DNA from: Euzebya sp051004735
GTDB lineage: Bacteria > Actinomycetota > Nitriliruptoria > Euzebyales > Euzebyaceae
Length of the DNA stretch: 47,398 bases
Assembly: GCA_051004735.1 (NCBI GenBank)
Contig: JBPCKA010000060.1
Span: 1 to 47,398 of the forward strand
Reading direction: 5' to 3'
Within the stretch, counting starts at the first letter, position 1, and every line of letters starts with the position of its first letter. A program made the translations under genes and the position numbers. The notes below the pieces were generated by a model. It did no database searches and had not been told where the DNA came from. It was given only the letters and a program-made list of their open reading frames with translations. Positions 15,418 to 24,551 of the stretch are shown piece after piece.

Positions 15418-16872
15418 TCAGAACGGGATTGTGGCCGGATCGGACCGGCTGGATGGCGGATCACCAGGCGGGTCGCCCCGCGTGGCCGGTGGTGGTCTGC
15501 CCAGCGGGGGTGGGGCGTTCAGGCGTGGCCGGGTGGTGTAGGTGGTTCGGCCGATGGTGGTGTACAGGGTCCCGTCAGGGTCCATGCGCATGGTCCAGCG
15601 GCCACGGGTGAGGGGGGGGTGGTCGGGACGGCAGATCAATGCCGTGTTGGTGATGTCGGTCGGACCGCCCTGTTCGCGTGGGATCACATGATGGACGTCA
15701 CAGTGGGCAGCGGGAGCGCTACAGCCTGGTGCCCGGCAGCCCTGATCACGGGCGATCACGGCCCGACGCAGCGCCGGGCTGATCGGGGTGTAGGCGTCAC
15801 CGATCACGACCGGCATGTCGGCCTCGTCGGTGAACAGTGGAATCAGTTCGGCGTCATCTGCGATTGAGCGGACCAACGCCCTGCTGACCCGCTGCCGGCC
15901 AGACCCGCGACGTAGCAGCAGGCGTGAGACGACACTGCCCACCCCATCACAGTCCGCATCCTCGGTCTGGGGGGTGGTGAGCAGGTCGCTGATGCGGGCG
16001 ATGAGCACGACTCTGGGCCGTGCCCGGCGCACCAACCCGCCCCCGCTTTCACCACCGGTCTGGTCACTGGTGCCGCCCAGGTAGGTGGCGGCGATCCGTC
16101 CGAGCGCTTCGGCCCATTGCTGGGCGCGGCTTTGCACCGGACGGACCGACTTGGGGATCACCTTGCCGTCAGCATCGACCGGCCGTGGGTCACCAGGGCT
16201 GACCGGCGGGTCGGCGGCAGCATCAAGTGCTTCGCCGAGCGTCGCGCCGACCTCAGGGGCCAGGGTGCCGTGGATCTCTGTCCACCCGTCAAAGCCTGGT
16301 TGCAGGACCAGCCGTTGAGAGCGTTCCTGGGCATCCTCGTTGTTCTCCAGGCCCTCACGGTCAAGTCGGGCAGCAAGGTCGCCGGCAGTGTCAACGATCC
16401 GGTCAGGTTCACCCAACCCCGACGCGAGCACCCCGGCCAACGCATCATCCAGCACCTGCCGTTGGGCCACACTCAGCCGGCGGGCATCCAGCACGATCCC
16501 ACGCAGCTGGGACCACGACAGCGCCCCCGCATCAAACGCCGCCCACACCCGGGGCATGGCCGACAGGGTCTGCACGGCCCGGTCAACAAACCCGACGTCC
16601 ACACCAGTCGCGTCTGCTTGGAGGGCAAGGTGTCGGCGGACCGACAGCCCATCACGCGGCCCTGCCGCAGCGACGGCCCGTAGGACGGTTGCCATCGCCC
16701 GGTCGGCATCGCGCATCGCCGCCACCGCTACGTCCAACGGATCGGTCGGTACGACGACCGCATAGGGGTCGAAGGGGATGTCGGCGTCGGTCGGTTCCCA
16801 GCCCAGATCAGCACCCGGGTCAGTGGGCTCAATACCCGGGCTGACCTGCGCGTTCTCGACCTGAACTAACAT
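15418..16872 (-). CDS. DUF222/HNH endonuclease (13E12 repeat family)
   Basis: The 484-residue protein has the DUF222 helical region (~40-330) and a C-terminal HNH nuclease domain at ~385-440. The latter shows RDQGCRAPGCSAPAAHCDVHHVIPREQGGPT...NTALICRPDH, with a Cys-based zinc site and the His-His pair of the HNH active site. This is the 13E12/REP13E12 family, present in many copies in actinobacterial genomes and associated with repeats and recombination hot spots. A low-complexity Pro/Arg tail ends in ATIPF. The ATG at 16872 follows a TAGACT hexamer by 6 nt, consistent with a leaderless message. Its biological target is unknown. Confidence 0.9.
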   Translation of the reverse strand: MLVQVENAQVSPGIEPTDPGADLGWEPTDADIPFDPYAVVVPTDPLDVAVAAMRDADRAMATVLRAVAAAGPRDGLSVRRHLALQADATGVDVGFVDRAVQTLSAMPRVWAAFDAGALSWSQLRGIVLDARRLSVAQRQVLDDALAGVLASGLGEPDRIVDTAGDLAARLDREGLENNEDAQERSQRLVLQPGFDGWTEIHGTLAPEVGATLGEALDAAADPPVSPGDPRPVDADGKVIPKSVRPVQSRAQQWAEALGRIAATYLGGTSDQTGGESGGGLVRRARPRVVLIARISDLLTTPQTEDADCDGVGSVVSRLLLRRGSGRQRVSRALVRSIADDAELIPLFTDEADMPVVIGDAYTPISPALRRAVIARDQGCRAPGCSAPAAHCDVHHVIPREQGGPTDITNTALICRPDHPPLTRGRWTMRMDPDGTLYTTIGRTTYTTRPRLNAPPPLGRPPPATRGDPPGDPPSSRSDPATIPF

Positions 16873-16878
16873 ACCCGC

Positions 16879-16884
16879 AGTCTA
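16879..16884 (-). promoter_or_regulatory. Candidate -10 hexamer TAGACT for the DUF222/HNH gene
   Basis: TAGACT on the minus strand fits the TANNNT -10 consensus and lies 6 nt before the ATG at 16872. Transcription would then begin at or next to the start codon. No clear -35 is visible. The same geometry recurs at several other genes in this window. Confidence 0.35.
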
Positions 16885-17081
16885 CAGAGGGGGTGTGACA
16901 CCTATGGTGATATGCGTCACCTGAGAGGTGATGGAAGGATGCTTGGCTATGTCACCGGCACCGGCACGCCCAAGTGCCGCGATGGGGTGGTGGAGGCGGT
17001 GCGGGTGCGACCGTTCCGGCCTGAGGGTGTCAATTGGCACGATGGTGCATGCACACCGCCTTCCGGGGGTAGGCCAGCGGC

Positions 17082-18107
17082 ATGAGTACGACCCACTCCT
17101 CCTATGTCGAAGACACCTTTGATCGAGACACCGACTACATCTCCGACCGGATCACCCGCACGGGCGAGGAACGGCACGAGTGGCCGGTGCAAGCCGGCCG
17201 GTACCGCCTGGTGGTTGCCCGAGCCTGCCCGTGGGCGAACCGCGCTCTGATCGTGCGGCGACTGCTGGGGTTGGAAGATGCCATCTCCCTTGCGATCGCC
17301 GGTCCGATTCATGATGCGGACAGCTGGACCTTCGATCTGGACCCGGGTGAGGTTGACCCGGTCCTGAAGATTCCACGGTTGAAGGAAGCCTATGAGGCCC
17401 GCTATCCCGATTACCCAAGAGGGATCACCGTGCCGGCGATGGTCGACATCCCCAGCGGACAGGTGGTCACCAACGATTTCGCCACCATGACCTTGGACTT
17501 CTGCACCCAGTGGTCCGAACACCACCGTGATGACGCCCCCGATCTGTTCCCTGAGCCTCTGCGCCAGCAGATCCTGGAGGTGTCCGACAGCTTCTATGAG
17601 GACGTCAACAACGGCGTGTACAAGTGTGGGTTCGCTGGCACCCAGGACGCCTACGACACGGCCTACCAGGCGCTGTTCTCCCGGCTTGACCAACTGTCAA
17701 GCAGGCTTGAGAAGCAGCGTTACCTCGTGGGCGACACGATCACCGAGGCCGACGTGCGGTTGTGGACCACGCTGGCTCGGTTCGACGCGGTCTACCACGG
17801 CCATTTCAAATGCAACCGCACCACGCTGACCCAGATGCCCGTGCTGTGGGCCTACGCCCGCGACCTGTTCCAGACCCCTGGCTTCGGCGACACCCAGGAC
17901 TTTGTGCAGATCAAACAGCACTATTACGGGACACATCTGGACATCAACCCGACCGGCATCATCCCCGCCGGGCCGGACCTGGGCGGCTGGGCCACACCGC
18001 ATCATCGTGAGGAGCTGGGCGGCTCACCCTTTGGGGACGGCACTCCGCCGGGTCCAGTGCCTGAAGGCGAACGGGTCCCGGCCAGCAACAATCCTGCACT
18101 TCAGTGA
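17082..18107 (+). CDS. Glutathionyl-hydroquinone reductase-like (Xi-class GST fold)
   Basis: The 341-residue protein matches the S-glutathionyl-hydroquinone reductase family (YqjG/EcmR-like). The thioredoxin fold carries the nucleophilic Cys in ARACPWANRALIVRRLLGL, with later hallmarks such as NNGVYKCGFA, YLVGDTITEADVRLWTTLARFD and the YYGTHLDINPTGIIPAGP end. Such enzymes reduce thiol adducts of hydroquinones. Actinobacteria generally use mycothiol instead of glutathione, so the native thiol is probably mycothiol; this is inference. The ATG at 17082 opens MSTTHSSYVEDTFDR. The stop lies within a GTGAGGT-G-ACCTCAC palindrome. Confidence 0.9.
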   Translation: MSTTHSSYVEDTFDRDTDYISDRITRTGEERHEWPVQAGRYRLVVARACPWANRALIVRRLLGLEDAISLAIAGPIHDADSWTFDLDPGEVDPVLKIPRLKEAYEARYPDYPRGITVPAMVDIPSGQVVTNDFATMTLDFCTQWSEHHRDDAPDLFPEPLRQQILEVSDSFYEDVNNGVYKCGFAGTQDAYDTAYQALFSRLDQLSSRLEKQRYLVGDTITEADVRLWTTLARFDAVYHGHFKCNRTTLTQMPVLWAYARDLFQTPGFGDTQDFVQIKQHYYGTHLDINPTGIIPAGPDLGGWATPHHREELGGSPFGDGTPPGPVPEGERVPASNNPALQ

Positions 18108-18118
18108 GGTGACCTCAC
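18104..18118. promoter_or_regulatory. 15-bp palindrome overlapping the reductase stop codon
   Basis: GTGAGGTGACCTCAC is perfectly symmetric around its central G and overlaps the TGA at 18105-18107. As RNA it could fold only with a tight loop and has no U-tract, so a terminator is doubtful. A protein-binding operator is equally possible. Confidence 0.3.
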
Positions 18119-18459
18119 CGTTCAGTGGCGCATCCCTGCCATCACGACGCGCAGGCGGGGCAACCGCAGTGCCCAGTGCCGATCAGGCACGACCACGGCG
18201 TTGCTCCGCTGCCCCGACGCGTGCGATGCCCCTCCCCCACGACGCCGGGCTGGCGGAGTGTCGCCGTATACGACGACGGTATGACGACCGACAAGAGACA
18301 ATGAACCTGAGGACTGCATGACAGGGCTCCAATCGGTCTGACGCCGTTCCTCGACGTCGATGACCACACCTTGCGTCAGTGGCCTTACTCCTCGCTTACC
18401 CGTGGCTGAGGTGTCGCGCCATAGACTCCACCTCACCTGTGTTCAGGAGGGTCAATCGA
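18119..18459. other. Non-coding gap before the BTAD regulator
   Basis: About 340 bp lie between the reductase and the regulator. I find no open frame with family resemblance on either strand. A TAGACT hexamer at 18422-18427 could be a -10 for the regulator, and AGGAGGG at 18445-18451 is its ribosome site. Otherwise nothing is recognisable. Confidence 0.5.
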
Positions 18460-21400
18460 ATGGGGAGGTCAGAAGTGGACCACCTCGCAGCCGTGTTGCT
18501 GCTGGGTCCGCTTGAATGCAGGGTCGGTGACAAGAACGTGTTGCTGTCAGGCTGGCGCATGTCGACTGTGCTGGCCGCTCTGGCGCTGGATGCTCCGGCT
18601 CCTGTGTCACGCAGCAGGCTGATCACGGCACTGTGGGGGACGCAGGCCCCCACGTCAGCGGTGAATGCCGTGCAGGTGCAGATCTCCAAGCTTCGTGGCC
18701 TGATGGGCCAGGACCTGGTCCACACCGTCGGTGACGGGTACCGCCTTGCCGATACCGTCCAGGTCGACGTCAGGGACTTTCAGGCCCACCTCCGTGCCGG
18801 GCAGCAGGCCCTGCGTGAAGACGATCCGCAGATGGCGGAGGAGGTGTTGGCGACTGCGCTGGCCCTGTGGCGTGGTCCGGCCTTGGCCGGGGTGATGGCC
18901 CCGGGGCTGGAACCCGAGATCCGACGGCTTGATGACCTGCGCCTTGATGCCCTGCAGGCTCGTCTGGAGGCCGACCTGGCACTGGGCCGCCATGCCCAGG
19001 TCGTCGGCGAGTTGCGGGCGCTGGTCAGCAGCCACCCCTATGACGAGGGGCTGCGGGGACTGTTGATGATCGCGCTGTACCGGTCCGGCAGGCAGGACGA
19101 GGCCTTCGCCACCTATACCCAGGCGGTACGGGTGCTGGCCGATGATCTGGGAGTGGACCCCACCCCTGATCTGGTGGAACTGCACCGTCGGCTGCTGCAG
19201 CATGACGATCACCGGCCTGCCACCACAGCGGTACCGCACTCCCATCACCCACCAGTGACACACCTCACACCCAGACTCGAAGGGAGGAACGCCAGCAAGG
19301 TCGCGGTTCTGCGCCACGTCGGGCCCGAGCCCACCATCCCTGCCCCGATCGGTCGCCAGGCGGAACTGCAGGTGCTGACCTCGCTGGCTGAACAGGCGCG
19401 GCAAGCCGGGGAAGTGCGCATCGCCGTAGTGGCTGGTGATGCGGGCATGGGCAAGTCCACACTGGTCCAGGCGTTGGTGGCCACGGTGGAGGGCGCGTCG
19501 GTCCTGCGTGGCGAGTGCCTGGACCTGGGCAGCGGGCGTCTGCCCTACGCCCCCGTCGTACAGGCCTTGCGCCCCGTGCTGCGCGACCCGACCCGCTGGG
19601 GGCTCAGGCTTGACTCAGCTGCCCGTGCCGCCTTGGCCCGCCTGATTCCGGAATTGGCGACGACGGCGACCATATCGTCTGGTGGCCAGGGGTTGGAGGT
19701 GGGCCACACCCAGTTGTACGAGCACCTGTTGGGCGTGGTCGAACACACCGCTGACGCCGCCGGTCTGCTGGTGCTGGTGGTCGAGGACATCCACTTCTGC
19801 GACCCGGCCACGCGTGACCTGTTGACGTTCCTGGTCGGCAACCTTGTTGCGGGTCCAGTCCTGATGGTCCTGACTGCTCGGACCGACGAGGTCGATCGCC
19901 AACATCCGGCCCGGTCGCTGCTGAACACATTGAATCGCTCTGCGCGGTCCACCCTGCTGGATTTGTCACCATTGGGTCCAGCAGCGCTGGCCGAACTGGT
20001 CGCAACGCATGATCCCGATCGACGCACGCTGGAGGCCGTCCTTGAGCGCTCCGGTGGCAACCCGCTGTTCGCCCTGGAGTTGGCCGCCGGGCACGGCAGC
20101 GTGACCGATCAGCTGTCTGATCTGCTGTTGGCCCGCGTCGAGCGATGTGACCTCCAAACCCAACAGGTCATGAGGGTTCTCGCCGCCTCGGGGACAGGCC
20201 TGGATCACGCCACGCTGGCTGCGCTCACCGGTATCCCCGACAGCCGACTGACCTCATGCGTGCGGGAGGCGGTGGCAGCGCAACTTCTGGTGGTGACCTC
20301 AAGCGGTGCCTACGACGTTCGTCACGACCTCATCAGCGAGGCGATCGATTCCTGGCTCCTGCCAGGGGAGGTGGTGGCCATTCACGGTGACCTGGCCGAT
20401 CGGCTGGCGTCGGAAGGGGGGTTGACCGGGGCCAACGCTGCGCGTCTGGTCCGTCATCTCCGTGCCGCCGGGCGCCCCGAGGAAGAGCTGGAAGCTGCCT
20501 ACGCCGCCGGCCAGCAGGCATTGGAGATGTTTGCCTACAGCAACGCCCAGGCGATGTTCCAGCGGGTCATCCACCTCTGGACCGACGTCCCCGGTGCCGC
20601 GAACCGAATCGACAGTGACCTGGCGGGCGTGTATGAGACGGCTGCGGTGTGTGCGATCTCCGATCTGGACCACCGGGCCGGCGTTGGCTTTGCCGAGCAG
20701 GCCCTGCTCAATCTGGAAAGTGGGGCGGAGTCGGATCGCACGGCGCACATCCACATGTTGATCGGTCGGGGCCACGACACCGACTGGGCGCTAGCGGAGG
20801 TGGCCTATCGGGCCGCCCTTGCTGCACTGCGCCCTGGCGACAGCCCGGCACGTGCAGAGGTTGAGGCAGCCGTGTCCACGGCGCTGATGTTCCAAGGGCA
20901 GTTCTCAGAGGCCGAGGAATTGGCTGAACATGCCGCCGAAGTCGGTGATCGCGTCGGGGCGATGGCAGAGGCGGCCGAGGCACTGACCACGCTGGGCGTG
21001 ATCCAGGGGCAGCGGGGCCGGATTGCGGAAGCCGCGCAGTTGTTCGATCGGGCGCAGGATGCCGCTGAGGCATCAGGGATGATTCGTCATCAGATCCGCT
21101 GTGCCCGCAGCCGCAGCGGCATCCTTGCCAACCACGGGGTGTTCGAAGAGGCGATCAGTGAATGTTGGCGAGGCATCGAGATCGCCAGGCGACACGGGCT
21201 GGACCGCACTCACGGCATGCACCTACGTGGCAACCTACTTGGTCCCATGATCGACGCCGGTCGGCTGGACGAGGCCATCGAGATCGGCAGTGAGGCCGTG
21301 GAGATGGTCCCCGAGGGACGACCTCGTGCCACCCTGCTGACCCACATGGGGACCGCGGCGGTGCGCCGCGGTGACGTCGATCTGGCGTTGCGCTGGCAGG

Positions 21401-22002
21401 AACAGGCTGCGGCCACGATGGGCGAGTCCAAACCGACATTCTTCGTCGCGTTCTGGACCCAACTCGCCGCCGAGGTCGCCATGGCAAGGGGGGAGTACGA
21501 CACGGCCCTGCAGCAGATCCAGGTCGGGTTCGCCGCAACCACGGCACCAGATGGGCCGGCGATCTGGGCCGCGGAGGTCGGTGCGCTGTACGGCGAGGTC
21601 GTGCTGGAGGGACGCCTGACGAACGACCTGGCACCGGTGCTGGCCGCAGTCAAGGCAGCAGCCAGGAACGGCGAGACCGCGGTCGCTGCCGGTGAGCGGT
21701 TACGGCTGGAGGCCATCGCGGTCGAACTCGCAGGTGCGGGGCACGAGGTGGTGGTCGCCGGTTGGCAGCAGGCCCTTGCGGCCTACGAAGCCCTGCCGAT
21801 GCCGCAGCGGATGGCCCGGTGCCACCTGGCCCTGGCTGAGTTGCATCTGAGGATGGGAGATCGCAGCCGCGCGAGAGGGTCGTGGGTGACAGCCACCCGA
21901 TTGGCCCAGCAGATCGGCGCACAGCCATTGGCCGCTGCAGCAGAGGAGTTGGGTCGCCGCGGCAACTTCGTCGCCGACGCCGGCCGACTGCGTCCGGCGT
22001 GA
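18460..22002 (+). CDS. SARP/BTAD transcriptional regulator with AAA ATPase and TPR-like region
   Basis: The 1180-residue protein starts with an OmpR-like winged helix (~10-90, SRLITALWGTQAP...VQVQISKLRGLM...GYRL) and a bacterial transcriptional activation domain (~100-250, ending LADDLGVDPTPDLVELHRRLL). A STAND-type AAA ATPase follows, with Walker A GDAGMGKST near 326 and Walker B LLVLVVEDIHF near 437. The remaining ~550 residues are helical TPR-like repeats. Such proteins integrate a signal via the TPR region and activate a nearby operon. The ATG at 18460 is set by AGGAGGG 8 nt upstream. Codons ~1073-1100 (21677-21758) have an 82-bp near-copy at 29451-29532. The defence operon lies directly downstream, 90 bp away, but control of it is only a guess. 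Confidence 0.9.
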   Translation: MGRSEVDHLAAVLLLGPLECRVGDKNVLLSGWRMSTVLAALALDAPAPVSRSRLITALWGTQAPTSAVNAVQVQISKLRGLMGQDLVHTVGDGYRLADTVQVDVRDFQAHLRAGQQALREDDPQMAEEVLATALALWRGPALAGVMAPGLEPEIRRLDDLRLDALQARLEADLALGRHAQVVGELRALVSSHPYDEGLRGLLMIALYRSGRQDEAFATYTQAVRVLADDLGVDPTPDLVELHRRLLQHDDHRPATTAVPHSHHPPVTHLTPRLEGRNASKVAVLRHVGPEPTIPAPIGRQAELQVLTSLAEQARQAGEVRIAVVAGDAGMGKSTLVQALVATVEGASVLRGECLDLGSGRLPYAPVVQALRPVLRDPTRWGLRLDSAARAALARLIPELATTATISSGGQGLEVGHTQLYEHLLGVVEHTADAAGLLVLVVEDIHFCDPATRDLLTFLVGNLVAGPVLMVLTARTDEVDRQHPARSLLNTLNRSARSTLLDLSPLGPAALAELVATHDPDRRTLEAVLERSGGNPLFALELAAGHGSVTDQLSDLLLARVERCDLQTQQVMRVLAASGTGLDHATLAALTGIPDSRLTSCVREAVAAQLLVVTSSGAYDVRHDLISEAIDSWLLPGEVVAIHGDLADRLASEGGLTGANAARLVRHLRAAGRPEEELEAAYAAGQQALEMFAYSNAQAMFQRVIHLWTDVPGAANRIDSDLAGVYETAAVCAISDLDHRAGVGFAEQALLNLESGAESDRTAHIHMLIGRGHDTDWALAEVAYRAALAALRPGDSPARAEVEAAVSTALMFQGQFSEAEELAEHAAEVGDRVGAMAEAAEALTTLGVIQGQRGRIAEAAQLFDRAQDAAEASGMIRHQIRCARSRSGILANHGVFEEAISECWRGIEIARRHGLDRTHGMHLRGNLLGPMIDAGRLDEAIEIGSEAVEMVPEGRPRATLLTHMGTAAVRRGDVDLALRWQEQAAATMGESKPTFFVAFWTQLAAEVAMARGEYDTALQQIQVGFAATTAPDGPAIWAAEVGALYGEVVLEGRLTNDLAPVLAAVKAAARNGETAVAAGERLRLEAIAVELAGAGHEVVVAGWQQALAAYEALPMPQRMARCHLALAELHLRMGDRSRARGSWVTATRLAQQIGAQPLAAAAEELGRRGNFVADAGRLRPA
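21677..21758 (+). repeat. 82-bp direct repeat, copy 1 (inside the BTAD regulator gene)
   Basis: This segment encodes AVAAGERLRLEAI...GHEVVVA in the intact regulator. By manual alignment it matches 29451-29532 with 5 mismatches and no gaps, the first 41 bases being identical. The two copies have the same orientation and enclose the whole hsd/abiE/radC island. Confidence 0.9.
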
Positions 22003-22092
22003 GGTGCTACCCGGCCTGGCCCGCTTCGCGAGCGGTCTAGCAGCGCCTTTCCTCGGTCAGGCCACACCGGGTCGACAGTCGCAAGTACTTTC

Positions 22093-24480
22093 ATGAGCAT
22101 GGCCGGGCCGCTCGAGAAGGACACGTGTCGGGACTACGTGCTCCCGCTGCTGAAGGCCGCCGGCTGGGGCGATGATCAGATCATCGAGCAGTACCCGATC
22201 ACGGCGGGCCGGGTCGTCACGGTTGGCAAGAAGCATCGGCGCGGCGATGCGCTGCGAGCCGACTACGTCCTCGAATACGAGCCGAGCCTCCCGGTCGCCG
22301 TGGTCGAGGCCAAGCGCGAGCACGCGATCCCAGGCAAGGGCCTGCAACAGGCGAAGAACTACGCCGGGCTCCTCGATCTCCCGTTGGCCTACTCGACCAA
22401 CGGCAAGGGCATCGTTGAAGACGACAGTGACACCGGTCTGGAGAGCGAAAACCTGACTGCGTTCCCGTCACCTGGTGTGCTCTGGACCCGATACCGAGCC
22501 TGGAAAGGGATCGTCGACGACTCGGTCGCCGACGGAGTGCTCCTTCCGTTCAATCGTGACCTTCGAAACCCCGACGGCACCGTCAAGGAGCCCCGCTACT
22601 ACCAGCGCACGGCGATCAACCGAGCGGTTCAGGCGGTCCTCGCCGGCGACAAGCGGCTGCTGCTCACTCTCGCTACTGGCACCGGCAAGACATTTGTGTC
22701 GATGCAGGTCGTGTGGAAGCTCTGGCAGAGCCACTGGCGGTCGGGCCGCAACCCGCGCGTCCTCTACTTGGCCGACCGCAACGTGCTGATCGACCAACCC
22801 ATCGAGCGGGAATTCGTACCCGCCTTCGGCGAGGGTCCGATCTGGAAGCTGCGGGGCGAGGCGAAGCCCGGCCGTGAGATCTACTTCGCGCTGTATCAGG
22901 CACTCGCTGACAGCGGTGAGGACCCCAACGGCATCTTCCGGGACTTCGCCCCCGACTTCTTCGACCTCGTCATCGTCGACGAGTGCCATCGGGGGAGCGC
23001 TCGAGCGGAGTCGTCGTGGCGGGCGATCCTCGACCACTTCAGCCCGGCCGCGCAGCTGGGCATGACTGCGACGCCCAAGCGTGACGAGACAATCGACAGC
23101 TACGCCTACTTCGGCGATCCGATCTTCGAGTACTCGCTCGCCCAGGGCATCGGGGACGGCTTCCTCGCTCCCTACCGTGTGCGACGGGTTGTGCTCAGCC
23201 CTGATGCCCACGGCTTCGCGCCGACGCAGGGCCAGCTCGACCTGTTCGGCAAGGAGATCCCCGATGATCTGTACACGACGCCGGACTTCGAGCGCGTCGT
23301 GTCCCTGCTCACCCGGACCGAAGCTGCGGCCAAGCACCTGACCGAGTACCTCCACCGCAGCGACCGCTGGGCAAAGACGATCGTCTTCTGCGTCGACCAG
23401 GAGCATGCAGACCAGATGCGCCGCGCCCTGCACAACGCCAACCCGGATCTCACGAAGCAACACCCGAACTACGTCGTACGAATCGTCAGTGACGAAGGCG
23501 AGATCGGCAAGGGACACCTCAGCGACTTCGCTGACACTGAGAAGGACGTCCCGGTGATCGCCACTACGTCGCAACTCCTGTCCACCGGCGTGGACCTGCC
23601 CACGGTTCGCAACATCGTCCTGTTCCGGCCGGTGGGGTCTATGGCGTTGTTCAAGCAGATGATCGGCCGTGGCGCCCGGCTCTTCCCCGACGAGGACAAG
23701 CTCTCGTTCGACATCATCGACTACTCGGGTGCGACCGCACTCTTCGAGGACCCCGACTTCGACGGACCACCGGAACGGGTCGACGAGGAGGAGATCGACG
23801 GCGACGGCAACGTGGTCGACGAGACGCACGTCGAGGAGCCCGAGCGGGGCTTCGACTCAGGAGATGTCGACGACACCGTCGACCCCGACGACCTCGAAGT
23901 AGAGCCCAGGGCCAAGTTCTACATTGACGACGTCGAGGTGTGGGTCACCGCCGAGGCGATCTACCACCTCGATCCCCAGACCGATCGCCTCCGTCTGGTG
24001 GAGTACCGCGACTTCATCGCCGACACTGTGCGCACGCTCTTCCCCGCCTCCGGCGACCTACGGGCGAAATGGGCAAAGCGAGTCGGCCGGCGGGACGTAC
24101 TCGACGCGCTCGAGAGCCGGGGCATCGATGCCGCCGAGCTCACGGAGCGGACGGGCCTCGTCGACGCGGACCCCATTGATGTCCTGGTTCATCTAGCGTG
24201 GAACCAGCCCCTCGCCACCCGCACCGACCGCGCCCGGCGAGTACGCAAGGAGCTCGCGGCGTTCTTCGATCAGTACCAGCCAGCCGCTCGCGAGGTGCTC
24301 GCCGGCCTGCTGGACAAGTACGCCCAGCACGGCATCAGCCAGATCGATGACCTCGCTGTCCTCGAGGTCCCGCCGATCTCCGCCCTTGGCTCTCCGACGG
24401 AGATCGCCGCCCGATTCGGTTCGGCGGACGAGCTGCGGCACGCCGTGACCAAGTTGGGTGAGTTGCTGTACGCTGCGTAG
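22093..24480 (+). CDS. hsdR: Type I restriction endonuclease subunit R
   Basis: HsdR is the DNA-translocating and cleaving subunit of a type I restriction-modification complex. The 795-residue protein has an N-terminal PD-(D/E)xK nuclease (ADYVLEYEP...VAVVEAKRE near 55-80), then SF2 helicase motifs. These include Walker A TLATGTGKTFVSM near 195, DECHRGSAR near 296, MTATPKRDE, TTSQLLSTGVDLP and QMIGRGARL. An EcoEI-type C-terminal domain follows a very acidic linker around residues 555-610. The length is at the short end, as in the EcoEI/KpnAI-like branch. The start is ATG 22093 or 22099. Leucine codons here favour CTC more than in neighbouring chromosomal genes, which fits horizontal acquisition. 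It is the first gene of the defence operon. Confidence 0.93.
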   Translation: MSMAGPLEKDTCRDYVLPLLKAAGWGDDQIIEQYPITAGRVVTVGKKHRRGDALRADYVLEYEPSLPVAVVEAKREHAIPGKGLQQAKNYAGLLDLPLAYSTNGKGIVEDDSDTGLESENLTAFPSPGVLWTRYRAWKGIVDDSVADGVLLPFNRDLRNPDGTVKEPRYYQRTAINRAVQAVLAGDKRLLLTLATGTGKTFVSMQVVWKLWQSHWRSGRNPRVLYLADRNVLIDQPIEREFVPAFGEGPIWKLRGEAKPGREIYFALYQALADSGEDPNGIFRDFAPDFFDLVIVDECHRGSARAESSWRAILDHFSPAAQLGMTATPKRDETIDSYAYFGDPIFEYSLAQGIGDGFLAPYRVRRVVLSPDAHGFAPTQGQLDLFGKEIPDDLYTTPDFERVVSLLTRTEAAAKHLTEYLHRSDRWAKTIVFCVDQEHADQMRRALHNANPDLTKQHPNYVVRIVSDEGEIGKGHLSDFADTEKDVPVIATTSQLLSTGVDLPTVRNIVLFRPVGSMALFKQMIGRGARLFPDEDKLSFDIIDYSGATALFEDPDFDGPPERVDEEEIDGDGNVVDETHVEEPERGFDSGDVDDTVDPDDLEVEPRAKFYIDDVEVWVTAEAIYHLDPQTDRLRLVEYRDFIADTVRTLFPASGDLRAKWAKRVGRRDVLDALESRGIDAAELTERTGLVDADPIDVLVHLAWNQPLATRTDRARRVRKELAAFFDQYQPAAREVLAGLLDKYAQHGISQIDDLAVLEVPPISALGSPTEIAARFGSADELRHAVTKLGELLYAA

Positions 24481-24490
24481 AACTCAGTCA

Positions 24491-24533
24491 AAACTTGAGT
24501 ATTCGGAATCGTCCCGCTCTGAACCTCAAGTTT
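24491..24533. promoter_or_regulatory. Inverted repeat upstream of abiEi (probable AbiEi operator)
   Basis: AAACTTGAG at 24491-24499 and its exact complement CTCAAGTTT at 24525-24533 face each other across 25 nt, just before the abiEi start. AbiEi antitoxins repress their own operon by binding a pair of inverted repeats near the promoter (established for Streptococcus AbiE), so this is a natural operator candidate. A TAGGAT -10-like hexamer follows at 24539. Confidence 0.65.
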
Positions 24534-24538
24534 CGATG

Positions 24539-24544
24539 TAGGAT
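24539..24544 (+). promoter_or_regulatory. Candidate -10 TAGGAT for abiEi (leaderless geometry)
   Basis: TAGGAT fits TANNNT and lies 7 nt before the ATG at 24552, so the message could begin at the start codon. It sits just downstream of the inverted repeat, where a bound repressor would block it. This would give abiEi-abiEii-hsdM-hsdS a promoter of its own, separate from hsdR. Confidence 0.4.
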
Positions 24545-24551
24545 TCACAGC

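Noticed and set aside
15108..15611. Plus-strand 167-codon frame containing the WYL and ClC-end peptides
   Set aside because: It is a chimera of remnants and continues antisense into the DUF222/HNH gene. No ribosome site or complete domain supports it as a working gene.
16939..17085. Short plus-strand frame starting MLGYVTGTGTPKC, stop overlapping the reductase start (ATGA)
   Set aside because: The overlap is attractive, but there is no family resemblance, and the GGAAGG lies directly against the ATG with no spacing. More likely part of the 5' region of the reductase gene.
22021..22035. Hairpin CCGCT-TCGCG-AGCGG between the BTAD regulator and hsdR
   Set aside because: Only a 5-bp stem and no T-run; too weak to call a terminator in GC-rich DNA.
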